Positions 8,952 to 23,619 of a stretch of DNA of 64,000 nt are shown piece by piece. Positions within the stretch are counted from its first letter, which is position 1; each line of letters opens with the position of its first letter. The translations under genes and the position numbers were made by a program. Location of the stretch: positions 674,444 through 738,443 of the forward strand of contig NZ_FPEG01000002.1 of the NCBI RefSeq assembly GCF_900117395.1, written 5' to 3'. A model generated the notes under the pieces. It searched no databases and was not told where the DNA came from. It saw only the letters and a program-made list of their open reading frames with translations. The stretch comes from Agrococcus sp. Marseille-P2731 (GTDB lineage: Bacteria > Actinomycetota > Actinomycetes > Actinomycetales > Microbacteriaceae).

Positions 8952-9453
8952 GCGTCGAGCAGCCCGCGCGCGTAGGCGGCCTGGCCGGCATGCTGCACGT
9001 CGTCGTCGATGACGCTGACGAGCCGCACGCCGAGCGTCACGGGCGGATCCCAGGCGTCATCGACGACGCGCTCCAGATCGTCCGGCGACAGCGTGCCGAG
9101 GTAGGCGAGCGTCGCCGCGTGCACCGCGTCGAGATAGTCGAGCAGCGCCTGCGCCGACTCCGGCTGCACCGCGCGCACCGCCGCCGCGTCGTGCCCGTAG
9201 CCGGTGTCCGACGCATCCGTCTCGACGCCGAAGCGCGGCCCCCACGCGCGGGAGACGTACACCTGCTCCGTGCCCGCCACGTCAGCGACCTGTGCGTCCT
9301 GCACGCGTGCGAGGTGCCAGACGAGCCAGCCGATGGTGTTCGCGCCCGGCGCCGGCGGCTCCGCCAGCTGCGCGGGCGTCAGCCCTTCGACCGCGCGACG
9401 CGCCGACTCCGGCACGCGCGAGAACGACTCGGTCAGGATGTCGATGGCATCCA

Positions 9454-9454
<1 letters not shown>
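8948..9454 (-). CDS. DinB/DUF664 superfamily protein
   Basis: A 168-aa four-helix DinB-like protein. TIGWLVWHLARVQDAQVAD holds the first metal-ligand His of the family, and SVIDDDVQHAGQAAYARG near the C-terminus supplies the last (HxGQ-like). DinB-fold enzymes include mycothiol- and bacillithiol-dependent S-transferases, so a thiol-dependent activity is possible but unproven. The ATG overlaps the ligA stop by one base (TGATG), and its own stop overlaps the ATPase start, so it is tightly embedded in the ligA operon. Confidence 0.85.
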
Positions 9455-11856
<2,402 letters not shown>

Positions 11857-12030
11857 TCAGGAGCACAGGGCAGTCTGTACCCCAGTGTTCCTATGCACTC
11901 GCTGTCGATCTCGCCAGCGTTTCCCAGCAGAGGGCCAATCCGGGTCGCCGAGGGCTCCGAACCTCGTCCGACACCCTGAGCGCCATCGCGGCGCGCACGC
12001 CGGAAACGGCCAGCACAGAAATGAGGAGTC

Positions 12031-12438
12031 ATGACTCAGTCCCCCAACCGCCTCGTCGCCACGATCTTCGGCGCCGTCTACCTGCTCGTCGGCGTCCTCG
12101 GACTCTTCGTCGCAGGCTCGAACTTCGCCGGTGAGGAGGGTGGCCTGCTCCTGGGCGTCTTCCAGGTCAACCACCTGCACAACATCGTGCACCTCGCCAT
12201 CGGTGCCGCACTGCTGATCGCCGGCCTGCGCAGCACCCCGGCCGCGAAGGGCACGAACGTCACCGTCGGCGCCGTCTACCTGCTGGTGGGCATCGTCGGC
12301 TTCTTCCTGGTGGGCACGGCCTTCAACATCCTGGCTCTCAACACGGCCGACCACTTCCTGCACCTGGGTTCGGCGATCGTGCTGCTCGGCACCGGCCTCG
12401 CCCTCGACCGCTCGACGCGCGCCTCGCACGCGGTCTGA
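12031..12438 (+). CDS. DUF4383 membrane protein
   Basis: A 135-aa protein with four predicted membrane helices: FGAVYLLVGVLGLFVAG, then NIVHLAIGAALLIAGL, GAVYLLVGIVGFFLVG and FLHLGSAIVLLGTGLAL. The repeated AVYLLVG and H-N/H-L motifs are typical of DUF4383, a common actinobacterial family of unknown function. The ATG follows a GAGGAG ribosome-binding site. A second small membrane protein gene starts 12 bp downstream, so the two are probably one operon. Confidence 0.88.
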   Translation: MTQSPNRLVATIFGAVYLLVGVLGLFVAGSNFAGEEGGLLLGVFQVNHLHNIVHLAIGAALLIAGLRSTPAAKGTNVTVGAVYLLVGIVGFFLVGTAFNILALNTADHFLHLGSAIVLLGTGLALDRSTRASHAV

Positions 12439-12449
12439 GCCGATACGAC

Positions 12450-12941
12450 ATGGCCGCCGCGCTGCGGATGGCGGGAGCGATCCTCGCTCTCGGGTCGGCA
12501 CTCATCGCTCTCGCGGTGGGTGCCGGCTCCGTGCCGTGGCTCGGCGCACCGCTGCTCGCGGCAGGTGTCGGGCAGGCCGTCGCGGCCGTGCTCGTCCTGC
12601 GCGGCAGATCGGCATCGCCGCTGCTCGCGCTCCTGGCGCTCATCGCCCCGACAGCCGTGTGGGTCGGCGTGCTCGCCCTCGCTGCAGAACCCGCCACCGC
12701 GCTGCCCGCGTGGCCCATGCTCGCCGAGACGGCCCTCGCGCTCGTCGCGGCGCCGATCCTCTGTCGCCGTGCCCGATCGAGCGCAGAGCCGCGGCCGCTG
12801 CCTGCGCTGCTGGCCCTGGTGCTCTCATCCGCCGTCGTCGCCGTCGTCGCGACCATGGCGTTCGCCGGCACCGAGGCCGGCCGCTTCGCCGTGCCGCACG
12901 GCGAGCACGGACTCACCATCGAGGACCACGGGCACCACTGA
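12450..12941 (+). CDS. hypothetical four-helix membrane protein
   Basis: I do not recognise this 163-aa protein as a named family. It has about four hydrophobic segments (LRMAGAILALGSALIALAVG, then GAPLLAAGVGQAVAAVLVL, ALLALIAPTAVWVGVLALA and LALVLSSAVVAVVATMAF). It ends in a short polar tail rich in His and acidic residues (HGEHGLTIEDHGHH) that could bind a metal. It starts 12 bp after the DUF4383 gene in the same direction, which suggests co-expression. Confidence 0.7.
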   Translation: MAAALRMAGAILALGSALIALAVGAGSVPWLGAPLLAAGVGQAVAAVLVLRGRSASPLLALLALIAPTAVWVGVLALAAEPATALPAWPMLAETALALVAAPILCRRARSSAEPRPLPALLALVLSSAVVAVVATMAFAGTEAGRFAVPHGEHGLTIEDHGHH

Positions 12942-12981
12942 GGCCCCCGCCGCCAGCGCCGCGGTGCCCGTCGGGGCGCAG

Positions 12982-14118
12982 CTACCGCGCGGTGGCGACC
13001 TCTCCCACCATCGGCTCGACGGGCACCGCATCAGCGGCGACCGTGCGGTCGATCATCACCTGGCCGAGCACGCGCGTGCCCTCGTAGAGCACCGCCGACT
13101 GCCCCGTCGCGACACCGGTCAGCGGCTCGCCCGCGTCGATCACGAGCTCGTCGCCGAGCATGCGGGCACGCGCCGGCACCGGGTCGGCGTGCGCGCGGAT
13201 CTGCACCTCGACCTCGAGCCCGGCCTCGAGTCCGGGATGCGGCGCGCCGGCGTGCGAGATGCGGCTGCCGGCGATGCGCGACACGGCGAGCGCCTCCTTC
13301 GGCCCGACCACGATCTGTCGGGAGGAGGGCTTCACCTCGAGCACGAACCGCGGCCTCCCGTCCGGTGACGGCACGCCGAGCGAGAGCCCGCGGCGCTGCC
13401 CGACCGTGTAGCCGTGCACGCCGTCGTGATTGCCGACCACTGCGCCGTCCCGATCGACGATCTCGCCCGGATCGGAGCCCAGCCGCTCGGCCAGGAAGCC
13501 GCGCGTGTCACCGTCGGGGATGAAGCAGATGTCATGGCTGTCGGGCTTCTGCGCGAGGAGGAACCCGCGCTCGGCGGCCTCGGCGCGCACCTGGGCCTTA
13601 GTCGGCGTCGACGCGAGCGGGAACCAGCAGTGCGCGAGCTGCTCGGCCGTGAGCACCCCGAGCACGTAGGACTGGTCCTTCGCCCAGTCGGCCGCGCGAT
13701 GCAGCTCCGGCCCCGCCTGGGTGTGCTCGACCCGCGCGTAGTGGCCGGTGACGACGCGCTCGAAGCCGAGCCCGACCGCGCGATCGAGCAGCGCCTCGAA
13801 CTTGATCTTCTCGTTGCAGCGCAGGCACGGGTTCGGCGTGCGCCCCGCGGCGTACTCGTCGACGAAGTCCTGCACGACGTCGGCGTGGAAGCGCTCCGAG
13901 AAGTCCCACACGTAGAAGGGGATGCCGAGGCGATCGGCGACCCGCCGCGCATCCATCGCGTCCTCCACGGTGCAGCAGCCGCGGCTGCCGGTGCGCAGGG
14001 TGCCCGGCATGCGGCTGAGCGCCAGGTGCACGCCGACGACCTCGTGCCCGGCCTCGACCGCGCGCGCAGCGGCGACCGCCGAGTCGACACCGCCCGACAT
14101 GGCTGCCAGCACCTTCAT
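12982..14118 (-). CDS. mnmA: tRNA-specific 2-thiouridylase MnmA
   Basis: MnmA uses ATP and persulfide sulfur to make 2-thiouridine at U34 of tRNA Lys, Glu and Gln. The 378-aa product has the PP-loop [13 protein letters not shown] (residues 6-18), the catalytic Cys98 in [14 protein letters not shown] and the second catalytic Cys198 in [14 protein letters not shown] 14118 follows GGGGAG; a longer in-frame ORF upstream is not needed. The sulfur donor, a cysteine desulfurase, is encoded 1.5 kb away at 15608-16744, on the same strand. Confidence 0.96.
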   Translation of the reverse strand: MKVLAAMSGGVDSAVAAARAVEAGHEVVGVHLALSRMPGTLRTGSRGCCTVEDAMDARRVADRLGIPFYVWDFSERFHADVVQDFVDEYAAGRTPNPCLRCNEKIKFEALLDRAVGLGFERVVTGHYARVEHTQAGPELHRAADWAKDQSYVLGVLTAEQLAHCWFPLASTPTKAQVRAEAAERGFLLAQKPDSHDICFIPDGDTRGFLAERLGSDPGEIVDRDGAVVGNHDGVHGYTVGQRRGLSLGVPSPDGRPRFVLEVKPSSRQIVVGPKEALAVSRIAGSRISHAGAPHPGLEAGLEVEVQIRAHADPVPARARMLGDELVIDAGEPLTGVATGQSAVLYEGTRVLGQVMIDRTVAADAVPVEPMVGEVATAR

Positions 14119-14215
14119 GCGCTCCCCCTCCGCCGCATCCAGGGTACCGACGCGGCGCGAGGCGCCGCGGCCGCGCTCGCCGCTGGACACAGCGCCGCGT
14201 GGGATGCTTGACGAC

Positions 14216-15004
14216 GTGACGGATGCGGGAGCTCACCAGGGTGTGCGGGTCTCGGTCGTCATCCCCGTGCTGGACGACGCGACGGCCCTGCGCCGCTGCC
14301 TCGAGCGCCTCGCCGCGCAGCGCGTGCCGCCGCACGAGGTGATCGTGGTCGACAACGGCTGCACGGACGACTCGGCCGCCGTCGCGCGCGCCGCCGGGGC
14401 GCGCGTCGTCGCCGAGCCGACGCGCGGCATCCCCGCTGCTGCCGCGCGCGGCTACGACGAGGCCACCGGCGAGGTCATCGCCCGCTGCGATGCCGACTCC
14501 GTCGTGCCGGAGGACTGGGTCGAGCGGATCAGCGACGCCTTCGCCGCCGATCCCCTGCTCGAGGGGCTCACGGGGCCCGGCCGCTTCCACGACGTGTCGC
14601 CGCGCTGGACGACCGTCGCGAGCGTCTCCTACGCCCTCGGCACCTTCGTCGCCGCGCGCGCGGCGATCGCCAACGTGCCGCTGTGGGGTTCGAACATGGC
14701 GCTGCGCCGCAGCTCGTGGATGCGCGTGGCCGCTCTCGTCGAGCGGGCAGACCCGGCCGTCCACGACGATCTCGACCTGACCATGCGGCTCGGCCCGCGC
14801 GCGCGGCTGCGATTCGACGCGTCGCTGACGGTCGGCGCCGAGGGCCGCATCTTCCGCAGCCCGAGCGCGGCGCGCGACCGCATCCGCATCGCCATGCGCA
14901 CGTTCCGCCGCAACTGGGCCGTCGGCGGCTCGCCGGGCAGGCGCTGGGTGCTGCGGGTCGGTGGGCCGGACCTGATCGGCTCGCGCCGCCGGGTGCGTCC
15001 GTGA
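14216..15004 (+). CDS. family 2 glycosyltransferase
   Basis: A 262-aa GT-A fold enzyme. [20 protein letters not shown] opens the nucleotide-binding fold, [13 protein letters not shown] follows, and [15 protein letters not shown] carries the DxD-type metal site. RRNWAVGG comes near the end. Donor and acceptor are unknown. GTG 14216 is used; ATG 14204 (MLDDV) is the in-frame alternative. The stop overlaps the next gene's GTG (GTGA), so the downstream membrane protein is probably translationally coupled and may act in the same envelope pathway. Confidence 0.82.
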   Translation: MTDAGAHQGVRVSVVIPVLDDATALRRCLERLAAQRVPPHEVIVVDNGCTDDSAAVARAAGARVVAEPTRGIPAAAARGYDEATGEVIARCDADSVVPEDWVERISDAFAADPLLEGLTGPGRFHDVSPRWTTVASVSYALGTFVAARAAIANVPLWGSNMALRRSSWMRVAALVERADPAVHDDLDLTMRLGPRARLRFDASLTVGAEGRIFRSPSAARDRIRIAMRTFRRNWAVGGSPGRRWVLRVGGPDLIGSRRRVRP

Positions 15005-15591
15005 GCGGAGCCGAGGCAGGCTCGACGCCCGCCCGCCGCTGGCTCGCCGACCAGGGTCGCTGGCTGACGGGCGACGTGCTGCGCTTCGTCGCCGCGGCCT
15101 CCGTGCCGCTGTGCTGGGCGGTCGCCGGCGGCCCGGCGGCTGCCGCCATGCTCCTCGCGCTCGGCGGTGCGATGGCGCTCCGCTTCGCGCGCATGCCGAC
15201 GGCGACCGACCTCATCGGCCAGGCCGTGCTGCTCGCGGCCGCCTGGTGGGCGGCCACCGGCGCCTACGAGGCCGTGCCGTGGCTCGACCTCGTCACGCAC
15301 GCGGCGTGCGGGGCGGTGCTGGCGCTGCTGGCGCGCGAGATCATGCTGCGCACCCGGATGCTGCCGGTCGGCGGCGGGAGGCGCGAGGCCCTCGGCCGCG
15401 CTCTGCACACGAGCACCGCGGTGCTGCTGCTCGGCTTCCTCTGGGAGCTGGGCGAGTGGGCCGGGCACGCCCTCATCACGGACACCATCCGCGTCGGCTA
15501 CGAGGACACCCTCTCGGACCTCCTCACCGACCTCGCCGGCGCGATCGCGGCCGCGATCCTCGTCGAGCTGCCGCGGCGCTCGCGCGCCTGA
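15001..15591 (+). CDS. integral membrane protein, DUF2238/YjdF-like
   Basis: A 196-aa protein with about five hydrophobic segments. The spaced polar residues resemble DUF2238/YjdF: WLDLVTHAACGAVLA (Asp, His), GFLWELGEWAGHA (two Glu) and YEDTLSDLLTDLAGA (Asp pairs). These often form a polar site inside the membrane. The function is unknown. It begins inside the glycosyltransferase stop codon (GTGA), which is the best clue to its role. Confidence 0.7.
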   Translation: MSGAEAGSTPARRWLADQGRWLTGDVLRFVAAASVPLCWAVAGGPAAAAMLLALGGAMALRFARMPTATDLIGQAVLLAAAWWAATGAYEAVPWLDLVTHAACGAVLALLAREIMLRTRMLPVGGGRREALGRALHTSTAVLLLGFLWELGEWAGHALITDTIRVGYEDTLSDLLTDLAGAIAAAILVELPRRSRA

Positions 15592-15607
15592 GCCGGGCCG
15601 GGCCGCG

Positions 15608-16744
15608 TCAGCCCGCGAGCGCGCGGGCCCGCTCGACCGCGGCCGGGAGCACCGCGAGCAGCGCATCGACCTCGCGCTCGGTCGTCGTCCACCCGAGCGA
15701 GAGGCGCAGCGGGGCGACCCCCTCGACCCCGCAGGCCCGCACGACGTGCGACTCGCGCGCGACCCCCGCAGAGCATGCCGAGCCGTTCGAGACGGCGAAG
15801 CCGGCCTCGTCGAGCAGGAACTGCAGCGACTCCCCCTCCGCGCCCTCGACGACGAGGTGCGCGATGCCCGGCAGCCGCTCTGCCGCCGCGAGCAGCCGCA
15901 CGCCCGGCAGCCCTGCTGCGGCACCCAGGATGCGATCGGTGAGCGCGCGCAGGCGCGCCGCCTCGCTCTCGAGCTCGGCGAGCGCCTCCTCGGCGGCGAG
16001 CGCGAAGAGCGAGGCCCCGAGCGCATCCTGCGTGCCGGAGCGCAGCCCCCGCTGCTGGCCGCCACCGTGGTGCAGCGCGTGCAGCCGCGCGTCGCGACGC
16101 ACGACCAGCGCGCCGACGCCGTGCGGTCCGCCGAGCTTGTGGCTCGCGACGCTCATGAGCGCAGCGCCCGTGTCGGCGAACCGCAGCGGCATGTGGCCGA
16201 ACGCGCCCACCGCGTCGAGGTGCAGCGGCACGCCCGCGCGCGCCGACGCATCCGCCGCCTCGTCGATCGGCTGCAGCGAGCCGAGCTCGTTGCTCGCCAC
16301 CAGCATGGTGGCGACGGATGCCGTGGGCGCGTCCGCGAGCGCCGCGCGGAAGGCGGTGAGGTCGGTCACCGCGCTCGCGTCGATCGGCACCCAGCGCACC
16401 TCGGCGCCCTGCCGCTCGAGCCACTCCACCGCGTCGAGCGTCGCGTGGTGCTCGCCGACGGGCACGACGAGCGGACCGGCCGCGCCCGAGGCCGCGGTGG
16501 CCGCCCACCACGAGCCCTTCAGCGCCAGGTTGATCGACTCCGTGCCGCCGGAGGTGAAGACGACCTCGGTCGGATGCGCGCCGAGTGTCGCCGCCAGCCG
16601 CTCCCGCGCGTCCTCGAGCACGGCGCGGGCACGCTGGCCCTCGCGGTGCGTGGAGGCGGGGTTCGCGAGCGGCTCGGCGCTCGCGAGCGCCTCTCGGACC
16701 GAGGCGCGCATGGGCGTCGCCGCGGCGTGATCGAACAGGTGCAC
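15608..16744 (-). CDS. cysteine desulfurase (NifS/IscS family)
   Basis: A PLP enzyme that moves sulfur from cysteine to acceptors as persulfide. The 378-aa protein shows His100 (GEHHATLDAVEW), Asp177 (LHLDAVGAFG), the PLP Lys203 (ASHKLGGPHGVG) and the catalytic Cys324 (SNGSACSAGVAR). It probably feeds MnmA, encoded nearby on the same strand. GTG 16744 lies 8 nt after TAGGGT, so the mRNA is likely leaderless. Its -10 box overlaps that of the divergent glgX. Confidence 0.93.
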   Translation of the reverse strand: MHLFDHAAATPMRASVREALASAEPLANPASTHREGQRARAVLEDARERLAATLGAHPTEVVFTSGGTESINLALKGSWWAATAASGAAGPLVVPVGEHHATLDAVEWLERQGAEVRWVPIDASAVTDLTAFRAALADAPTASVATMLVASNELGSLQPIDEAADASARAGVPLHLDAVGAFGHMPLRFADTGAALMSVASHKLGGPHGVGALVVRRDARLHALHHGGGQQRGLRSGTQDALGASLFALAAEEALAELESEAARLRALTDRILGAAAGLPGVRLLAAAERLPGIAHLVVEGAEGESLQFLLDEAGFAVSNGSACSAGVARESHVVRACGVEGVAPLRLSLGWTTTEREVDALLAVLPAAVERARALAG

Positions 16745-16764
16745 GGTCCCATACCCTAGGGCGC
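16745..16764. promoter_or_regulatory. overlapping divergent leaderless promoters
   Basis: Only 20 bp separate the two start codons. The plus strand has TACCCT 7 nt before the glgX GTG, and the minus strand has TAGGGT 8 nt before the cysteine desulfurase GTG. The two -10 boxes overlap, so both polymerases cannot open the DNA at once. Seen in sequence; mutual exclusion is inference. Confidence 0.7.
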
Positions 16765-18931
<2,167 letters not shown>

Positions 18932-18942
<11 letters not shown>

Positions 18943-18966
18943 CCTTCGTCGAGGGTCGGCCCTCGC
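18932..18966. terminator. hairpin between convergent glgX and glgP
   Basis: GCGAGGGC (18932-18939) pairs with GCCCTCGC (18959-18966). After one mismatch GACC pairs with GGTC, leaving a 9-nt loop. There is no U-tract, as is common in actinobacteria. It overlaps the end of glgX and could stop transcripts from both sides. Confidence 0.6.
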
Positions 18967-18997
18967 GCTGCTGCTCCGGTCGTGCCGGCTCGCTGCG

Positions 18998-21535
18998 CTA
19001 GCCCTTGGCGTAGGCGACGAGGCCGAGCTCGGCGTCCGACGCGAGCATCTCGTGGCGCGGCACGACGCGCACCGTGTAGCCGAAGGTGCCCGCCATCGGC
19101 AGCGCGATGGCCGACTCGAAGCGATGCGCGGCGCCCTCGGCGCGCACCGGCTCGAGCGGGAAGCGGCGGGCGCGGCGCAGCTCGCCCTCCTCGCTGATCG
19201 TGCCCGCGACGACCTCGACCGTGACGTCCTCCGGCTGCAGCTCGCCCAGCTCGACGAACGCTCGCACGCGCACGTCGTCACCGACGACCGGCGGCGTGTC
19301 GACGCCGTCGGCCTCGATGTGGCGCACCTCGACGCGCCCGAACGCGTCGCGCATCCGCGTCGTCCATGCCGCGAAGGCACGGCCGGCGCGAGCGTCGTCC
19401 GCAGCCGCCAGGCGCGCGGCCTTCGCCGCGGGTGCGTAGAGCCGGCCGACGTACTCGGCGAGCATGCGCTCGGCCGAGAGCTCCGGGCTGAGGGTCGCGA
19501 GCGTGTGGCGGATCGAGGCGATCCACGCCAGCGGCAGGCCGCGCTCGTCGCGGTCGTAGAAGCGCGGCGCCACCTGGTGCTCGATGAGCTCGTAGAGCGC
19601 GTTGGCCTCGACGGCGTCGCGCTGCTCCGCACCCATGTGCTCGTGCGCGGAGGGGATCGCCCATCCGTTCTGGCCGTCGAAGTACTCCTCCCACCAGCCG
19701 TCGAGGATCGAGAGGTTGAGCGAGCCGTTGAGCGCGGCCTTCATGCCGGAGGTGCCGCACGCCTCCAGCGGGCGCAGCGGGTTGTTGAGCCACACGTCGC
19801 AACCCGGGTAGAGCGACTTCGCCATCGCGATGTCGTAGTTCTCGAGGAACACGATGCGGCCGCGCACGTCGGGCTCCTGCGAGAAGCGCACGAGCTCCTG
19901 GATGAGCGCCTTGCCCTGCTCGTCAGCGGGGTGCGACTTGCCGGCGATCACGAGCTGCACCGGGCGCTCGGGGTGCGTGAGCAGCGAGCGCAGCCGCTCG
20001 CGGTCGTGGAGCATGAGCGTGAGCCGCTTGTAGGTCGGCACGCGCCGCGCGAAGCCGATCGTCAGCACGTCGGGGTCGAGCAGGCCGTCGACCCACGAGG
20101 GCGCGACGCCCTCGTTGCGCTCGTGCTTCAGCCGGGTGCGCTCGCGCGCCTCCTGCACGAGCGCCGCGCGCATCTCGCGACGCACGGACCACAGCGTCTC
20201 GTCCGAGACCGCATCCGAGCCCCAGTCGCAGCGCGTGGTGTCGAGCGTGCCGAGCTCGCGCTCCGCCAGGTGCTTGAGGATGGGCGAGGTCCACGTGGGC
20301 GCGTGCACGCCGTTGGTGACGGAGGTGATGGGCACCTCTGCCGCGTCGAAGCCCGGCCAGCGGCTCGCGAACATGCCGCGCGAGACCTTCCCGTGCAGCT
20401 TCGAGACGCCGTTCGCGCGCTGCGCGAGCGAGAAGCCCAGCTGCGCCATGTTGAAGATCGAGGGATCCTCCTCGCGGCCGAGCGCCAGGACGCGCTCGAC
20501 GTCAACGCCTGGCACGAGGTCGCCGGTGAGGTGCCGGCGCACGAGCTCGACGTCGAAGCGGTCGATGCCGGCGGGCACCGGCGTGTGCGTCGTGAAGACG
20601 GTGCCGGCGCGCACGACCTGCAGCGCCTCGTCGAAGCTGAGGCCCTCGGCGATCAGGCGCGAGATGCGCTCGATGCCGAGGAACCCGGCGTGACCCTCGT
20701 TCGAGTGGTAGACAGCGGGCGCCGGCGCGCCGGTCAGCTCTGCGTGCACCGCGAGGGCGCGGACGCCGCCGATGCCCAGCAGCAGCTCCTGCTGCAGGCG
20801 GTGCTCGCCGCCGCCGCCGTAGAGCCGGTCGGCGACACCGCGCAGATCGCTGTCGTTCTCGTGGATGTTCGTGTCGAGCAGCAGCAGCGGCACGCGGCCG
20901 ATGGTCGCCTGCCAGATGCGCGCGCGCAGCGTGCGACCGCCCGGCAGCGCGAGCGCCACGGTGGCGTGCGTGCCGTCGGGGTCGCGCAGGATGGTCAGCG
21001 GCAGCCCGTCGGGGTCTAGCACCGGATAGGTCTCCTGCTGCCAGCCCTCGCCCGAGATCGCCTGCTTGAAGTAGCCGGCCTGGTAGAAGAGGCCGACGCC
21101 GATGATCGGCACGCCGAGGTCGCTCGCCGCCTTCAGGTGGTCGCCGGCGAGGATGCCGAGGCCGCCCGAGTACTGCGGCAGCGCGCTCGTGATGCCGAAC
21201 TCGGGCGAGAAGTAGGCGATCGACTCCGGCGCGTCCTCGAGCGACTGGTACCAGCGCGCCTGCGAGAGGTAGTCGTCGAGGTCGTCGGCGATCGCGTCCA
21301 CGCGCGCGACGAAGGCGTCGTCGGCGGCGAGCTGCTCGAGCCGCTCGGTGCCGACCAGGCCCAGCAGCTGCACGGGATCGTGACCGGTCGCCCGCCAGCC
21401 GTCGAGCGAGATCTCGCGGAACAGCTCGCGAGTCGGCTCGTGCCAGGACCAGCGCAGGTTCGACGCGATGGTCTCGAGCCGGCGGAGGCGCTCGGGCAGG
21501 GAGGTGCGGACGGTGAACTTGCGGATCGCTCTCAC
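18998..21535 (-). CDS. glgP: alpha-glucan phosphorylase (GT35)
   Basis: An 845-aa PLP-dependent alpha-glucan phosphorylase that releases glucose-1-phosphate. An N-terminal DUF3417-type segment (LRRLETIASNLRWSWHEPTR) precedes the phosphorylase core: AYFSPEFGITSALPQYSGG, VYHSNEGHAGFLGIER and the PLP region EACGTSGMKAALNGSLNLS. GTG 21535 lies 7 nt after TAGGCT; a longer ORF reading back to 21622 would run across the divergent glgE start. It shares a 68-bp promoter region with glgE, so synthesis and breakdown genes are arranged back to back. Confidence 0.93.
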   Translation of the reverse strand: MRAIRKFTVRTSLPERLRRLETIASNLRWSWHEPTRELFREISLDGWRATGHDPVQLLGLVGTERLEQLAADDAFVARVDAIADDLDDYLSQARWYQSLEDAPESIAYFSPEFGITSALPQYSGGLGILAGDHLKAASDLGVPIIGVGLFYQAGYFKQAISGEGWQQETYPVLDPDGLPLTILRDPDGTHATVALALPGGRTLRARIWQATIGRVPLLLLDTNIHENDSDLRGVADRLYGGGGEHRLQQELLLGIGGVRALAVHAELTGAPAPAVYHSNEGHAGFLGIERISRLIAEGLSFDEALQVVRAGTVFTTHTPVPAGIDRFDVELVRRHLTGDLVPGVDVERVLALGREEDPSIFNMAQLGFSLAQRANGVSKLHGKVSRGMFASRWPGFDAAEVPITSVTNGVHAPTWTSPILKHLAERELGTLDTTRCDWGSDAVSDETLWSVRREMRAALVQEARERTRLKHERNEGVAPSWVDGLLDPDVLTIGFARRVPTYKRLTLMLHDRERLRSLLTHPERPVQLVIAGKSHPADEQGKALIQELVRFSQEPDVRGRIVFLENYDIAMAKSLYPGCDVWLNNPLRPLEACGTSGMKAALNGSLNLSILDGWWEEYFDGQNGWAIPSAHEHMGAEQRDAVEANALYELIEHQVAPRFYDRDERGLPLAWIASIRHTLATLSPELSAERMLAEYVGRLYAPAAKAARLAAADDARAGRAFAAWTTRMRDAFGRVEVRHIEADGVDTPPVVGDDVRVRAFVELGELQPEDVTVEVVAGTISEEGELRRARRFPLEPVRAEGAAHRFESAIALPMAGTFGYTVRVVPRHEMLASDAELGLVAYAKG

Positions 21536-21603
21536 GCGCACGAGCCTAGCGGCGGCGCACGACACCCGATGCACACCCAGCGGGCCGTGGGTAGGTTGGT
21601 GCC
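21536..21603. promoter_or_regulatory. divergent glgP/glgE promoter region
   Basis: The minus strand carries TAGGCT 7 nt before glgP and the plus strand TAGGTT 6 nt before glgE. Both transcripts would begin at or very near the start codon. I see no clear operator dyad in the 68 bp. Confidence 0.6.
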
Positions 21604-23619
21604 GTGGCGAACGAACCAGCACTCCCCAAGGACATCCGCTCCGGCAGGATCCCGGTGCTCGACCTGCATCCGCAGCAGCCCGGCGACCGCTTCCCCGCGA
21701 AGGCGGTGGTGGGCGACGTGGTGCCGTTCTCGGCCGCCGCGTTCCGCGAGGGTCACGACCGCATCGGCGTGACGCTCGTGCTCCGCTCCCCCTCGGGCGG
21801 CGCGCAGCGCGTGCCGATGGAACCGCTGGAGGACGGCCATGACCGGTACGAGGCGCTCGCGCTCGTCGACGAGCAGGGCACCTGGAGCTGGCACGTCGAG
21901 GCCTGGGCCGACGAGTGGGCCACCTGGCACCACAACGCCGAGATCAAGATCGCCGCCGACATCGACGCCGAGCTCATGGCGACCATGGGCTCGCAGCTGC
22001 TCGCCCGCGCCGCGCGCGAGGCGAGCGCCGCCGACGCGGCGGTGCTCACGAGCGCCGCGAAGGCCCTCGCGAGCACCTCCGCGCCCGTGCTGCAGCGCTG
22101 GGCGGCGGTCAACGACCCCGCGACCCTCGCGGCGATCGACCGCAGCCGGCCCCGCTCGCTCGTCACGGCATCCGAGACCCTGCAGCTCAAGGTCGAGCGC
22201 ACGCGCGCCGGCGTGGGCGCCTGGTACGAGCTCTTCCCGCGCTCCGAGGGCGCCGTGCAGCGCGAGGACGGCACATGGCAGAGCGGCACCTTCGCGACCG
22301 CCGCGAAGCGACTGCCGGCCGTGAAGGCCATGGGCTTCGACGTGCTCTACCTGCCGCCGGTGCACCCGATCGGTGAGGTCAACCGCAAGGGCCCGAACAA
22401 CACGCTCACCCCGCAGCCCGGCGACCCCGGCAGCCCCTGGGCGATCGGCTCGAAGGACGGCGGCCACGACACCATCCACCCCGACCTCGGCACCATCGAC
22501 GACTTCCGCGCATTCGTGCGGGCGGCGGCGGATGCGGGGCTCGAGGTGGCGATGGACCTCGCGCTCCAGGCGGCACCGGATCACCCCTGGGTGGCCGAGC
22601 ACCCCGAGTGGTTCACGACGCTGCCGGACGGCTCGATCGCGTTCGCCGAGAACCCGCCGAAGAAGTACCAGGACATCTACCCCGTCAACTTCGACAACGA
22701 CCCCGCCGGCATCGTCGCCGAGGTGCTGCGCCTGATCGAGCAGTGGGTCGGCTGCGGCGTCGAGATCTTCCGCGTCGACAACCCGCACACGAAGCCGCTG
22801 TGGTTCTGGGAGCACGTCATCGCGCAGGTGAACGCGAAGCACCCGGACGTCGTCTTCCTCGCCGAGGCCTTCACACGGCCCGCGATGATGCAGGCGCTCG
22901 GCAAGGTCGGCTTCCAGCAGTCGTACACCTACTTCGCCTGGCGCAACACGAAGGCAGAGCTCGAGGAGTACCTGCGCGAGGTCACCGGCACGCAGGCCGC
23001 GTGGTTCAAGCCCGCGTTCTGGGTGAACACGCCGGACATCCTCACCGAGTACCTGCAGTTCGGCGGTGTGCCCGCGTTCAAGGTGCGGGCGGCGATCGCC
23101 GCCACCGCGGTGCCCACCTGGGGCATGTACGCCGGCTACGAGCTGATCGAGGACGTCGCCCGGCCCGGCGCCGAGGAGGCCATCGACAACGAGAAGTACG
23201 AGTACCGGCCGCGCGACTGGCAGCGCGCAGAGCGCAACGGCACCACGATCGCGCCCTACATCGCGAAGCTCAACGAGATCCGCGCCGAGCACCCGGCGAT
23301 CCGCCAGCTCTGGGCGCTCGACGTGCACTGGTCCGACGACGACGCGGTGCTCGTCTACTCGAAGCACGTGGATGCGCGGTTCACTCAGACGGGCGAGGAC
23401 GACACGATCCTCGTGGTCGCGAACGTCGACCCGCACTCCGCGCGCCAGACGACCGTGCACCTCGACCTGACGAAGCTCGGGCTGCGCCCGGGCGATGCCT
23501 TCGAGGCGCACGACCTGATCACCGGCGAGACCTGGCAGTGGAGCGACCACAACTTCGTGCGGCTCGACGCGTTCGTCGAGCCGGTGCACGTCATCAGCGT
23601 GCGACGATCGGGGGCATGA
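21604..23619 (+). CDS. glgE: alpha-1,4-glucan:maltose-1-phosphate maltosyltransferase GlgE
   Basis: GlgE (GH13 subfamily 3) extends alpha-1,4-glucan with maltose from maltose-1-phosphate. The 671-aa protein has an N-terminal beta domain, a helical insert (about 120-180), then [34 protein letters not shown], the nucleophile near Asp392 in [11 protein letters not shown] and Glu421 in [12 protein letters not shown], plus [12 protein letters not shown] 21604 follows TAGGTT by 6 nt. The stop overlaps glgB (ATGA). TreS and maltokinase, which make maltose-1-phosphate, are not in this window. Confidence 0.95.
   Translation: MANEPALPKDIRSGRIPVLDLHPQQPGDRFPAKAVVGDVVPFSAAAFREGHDRIGVTLVLRSPSGGAQRVPMEPLEDGHDRYEALALVDEQGTWSWHVEAWADEWATWHHNAEIKIAADIDAELMATMGSQLLARAAREASAADAAVLTSAAKALASTSAPVLQRWAAVNDPATLAAIDRSRPRSLVTASETLQLKVERTRAGVGAWYELFPRSEGAVQREDGTWQSGTFATAAKRLPAVKAMGFDVLYLPPVHPIGEVNRKGPNNTLTPQPGDPGSPWAIGSKDGGHDTIHPDLGTIDDFRAFVRAAADAGLEVAMDLALQAAPDHPWVAEHPEWFTTLPDGSIAFAENPPKKYQDIYPVNFDNDPAGIVAEVLRLIEQWVGCGVEIFRVDNPHTKPLWFWEHVIAQVNAKHPDVVFLAEAFTRPAMMQALGKVGFQQSYTYFAWRNTKAELEEYLREVTGTQAAWFKPAFWVNTPDILTEYLQFGGVPAFKVRAAIAATAVPTWGMYAGYELIEDVARPGAEEAIDNEKYEYRPRDWQRAERNGTTIAPYIAKLNEIRAEHPAIRQLWALDVHWSDDDAVLVYSKHVDARFTQTGEDDTILVVANVDPHSARQTTVHLDLTKLGLRPGDAFEAHDLITGETWQWSDHNFVRLDAFVEPVHVISVRRSGA

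Noticed and set aside
22608..23615. Upstream extension of the glgB reading frame into glgE
   Set aside because: The Arg/His-rich translation is out-of-frame glgE; the ATGA overlap gives a natural GlgB start.
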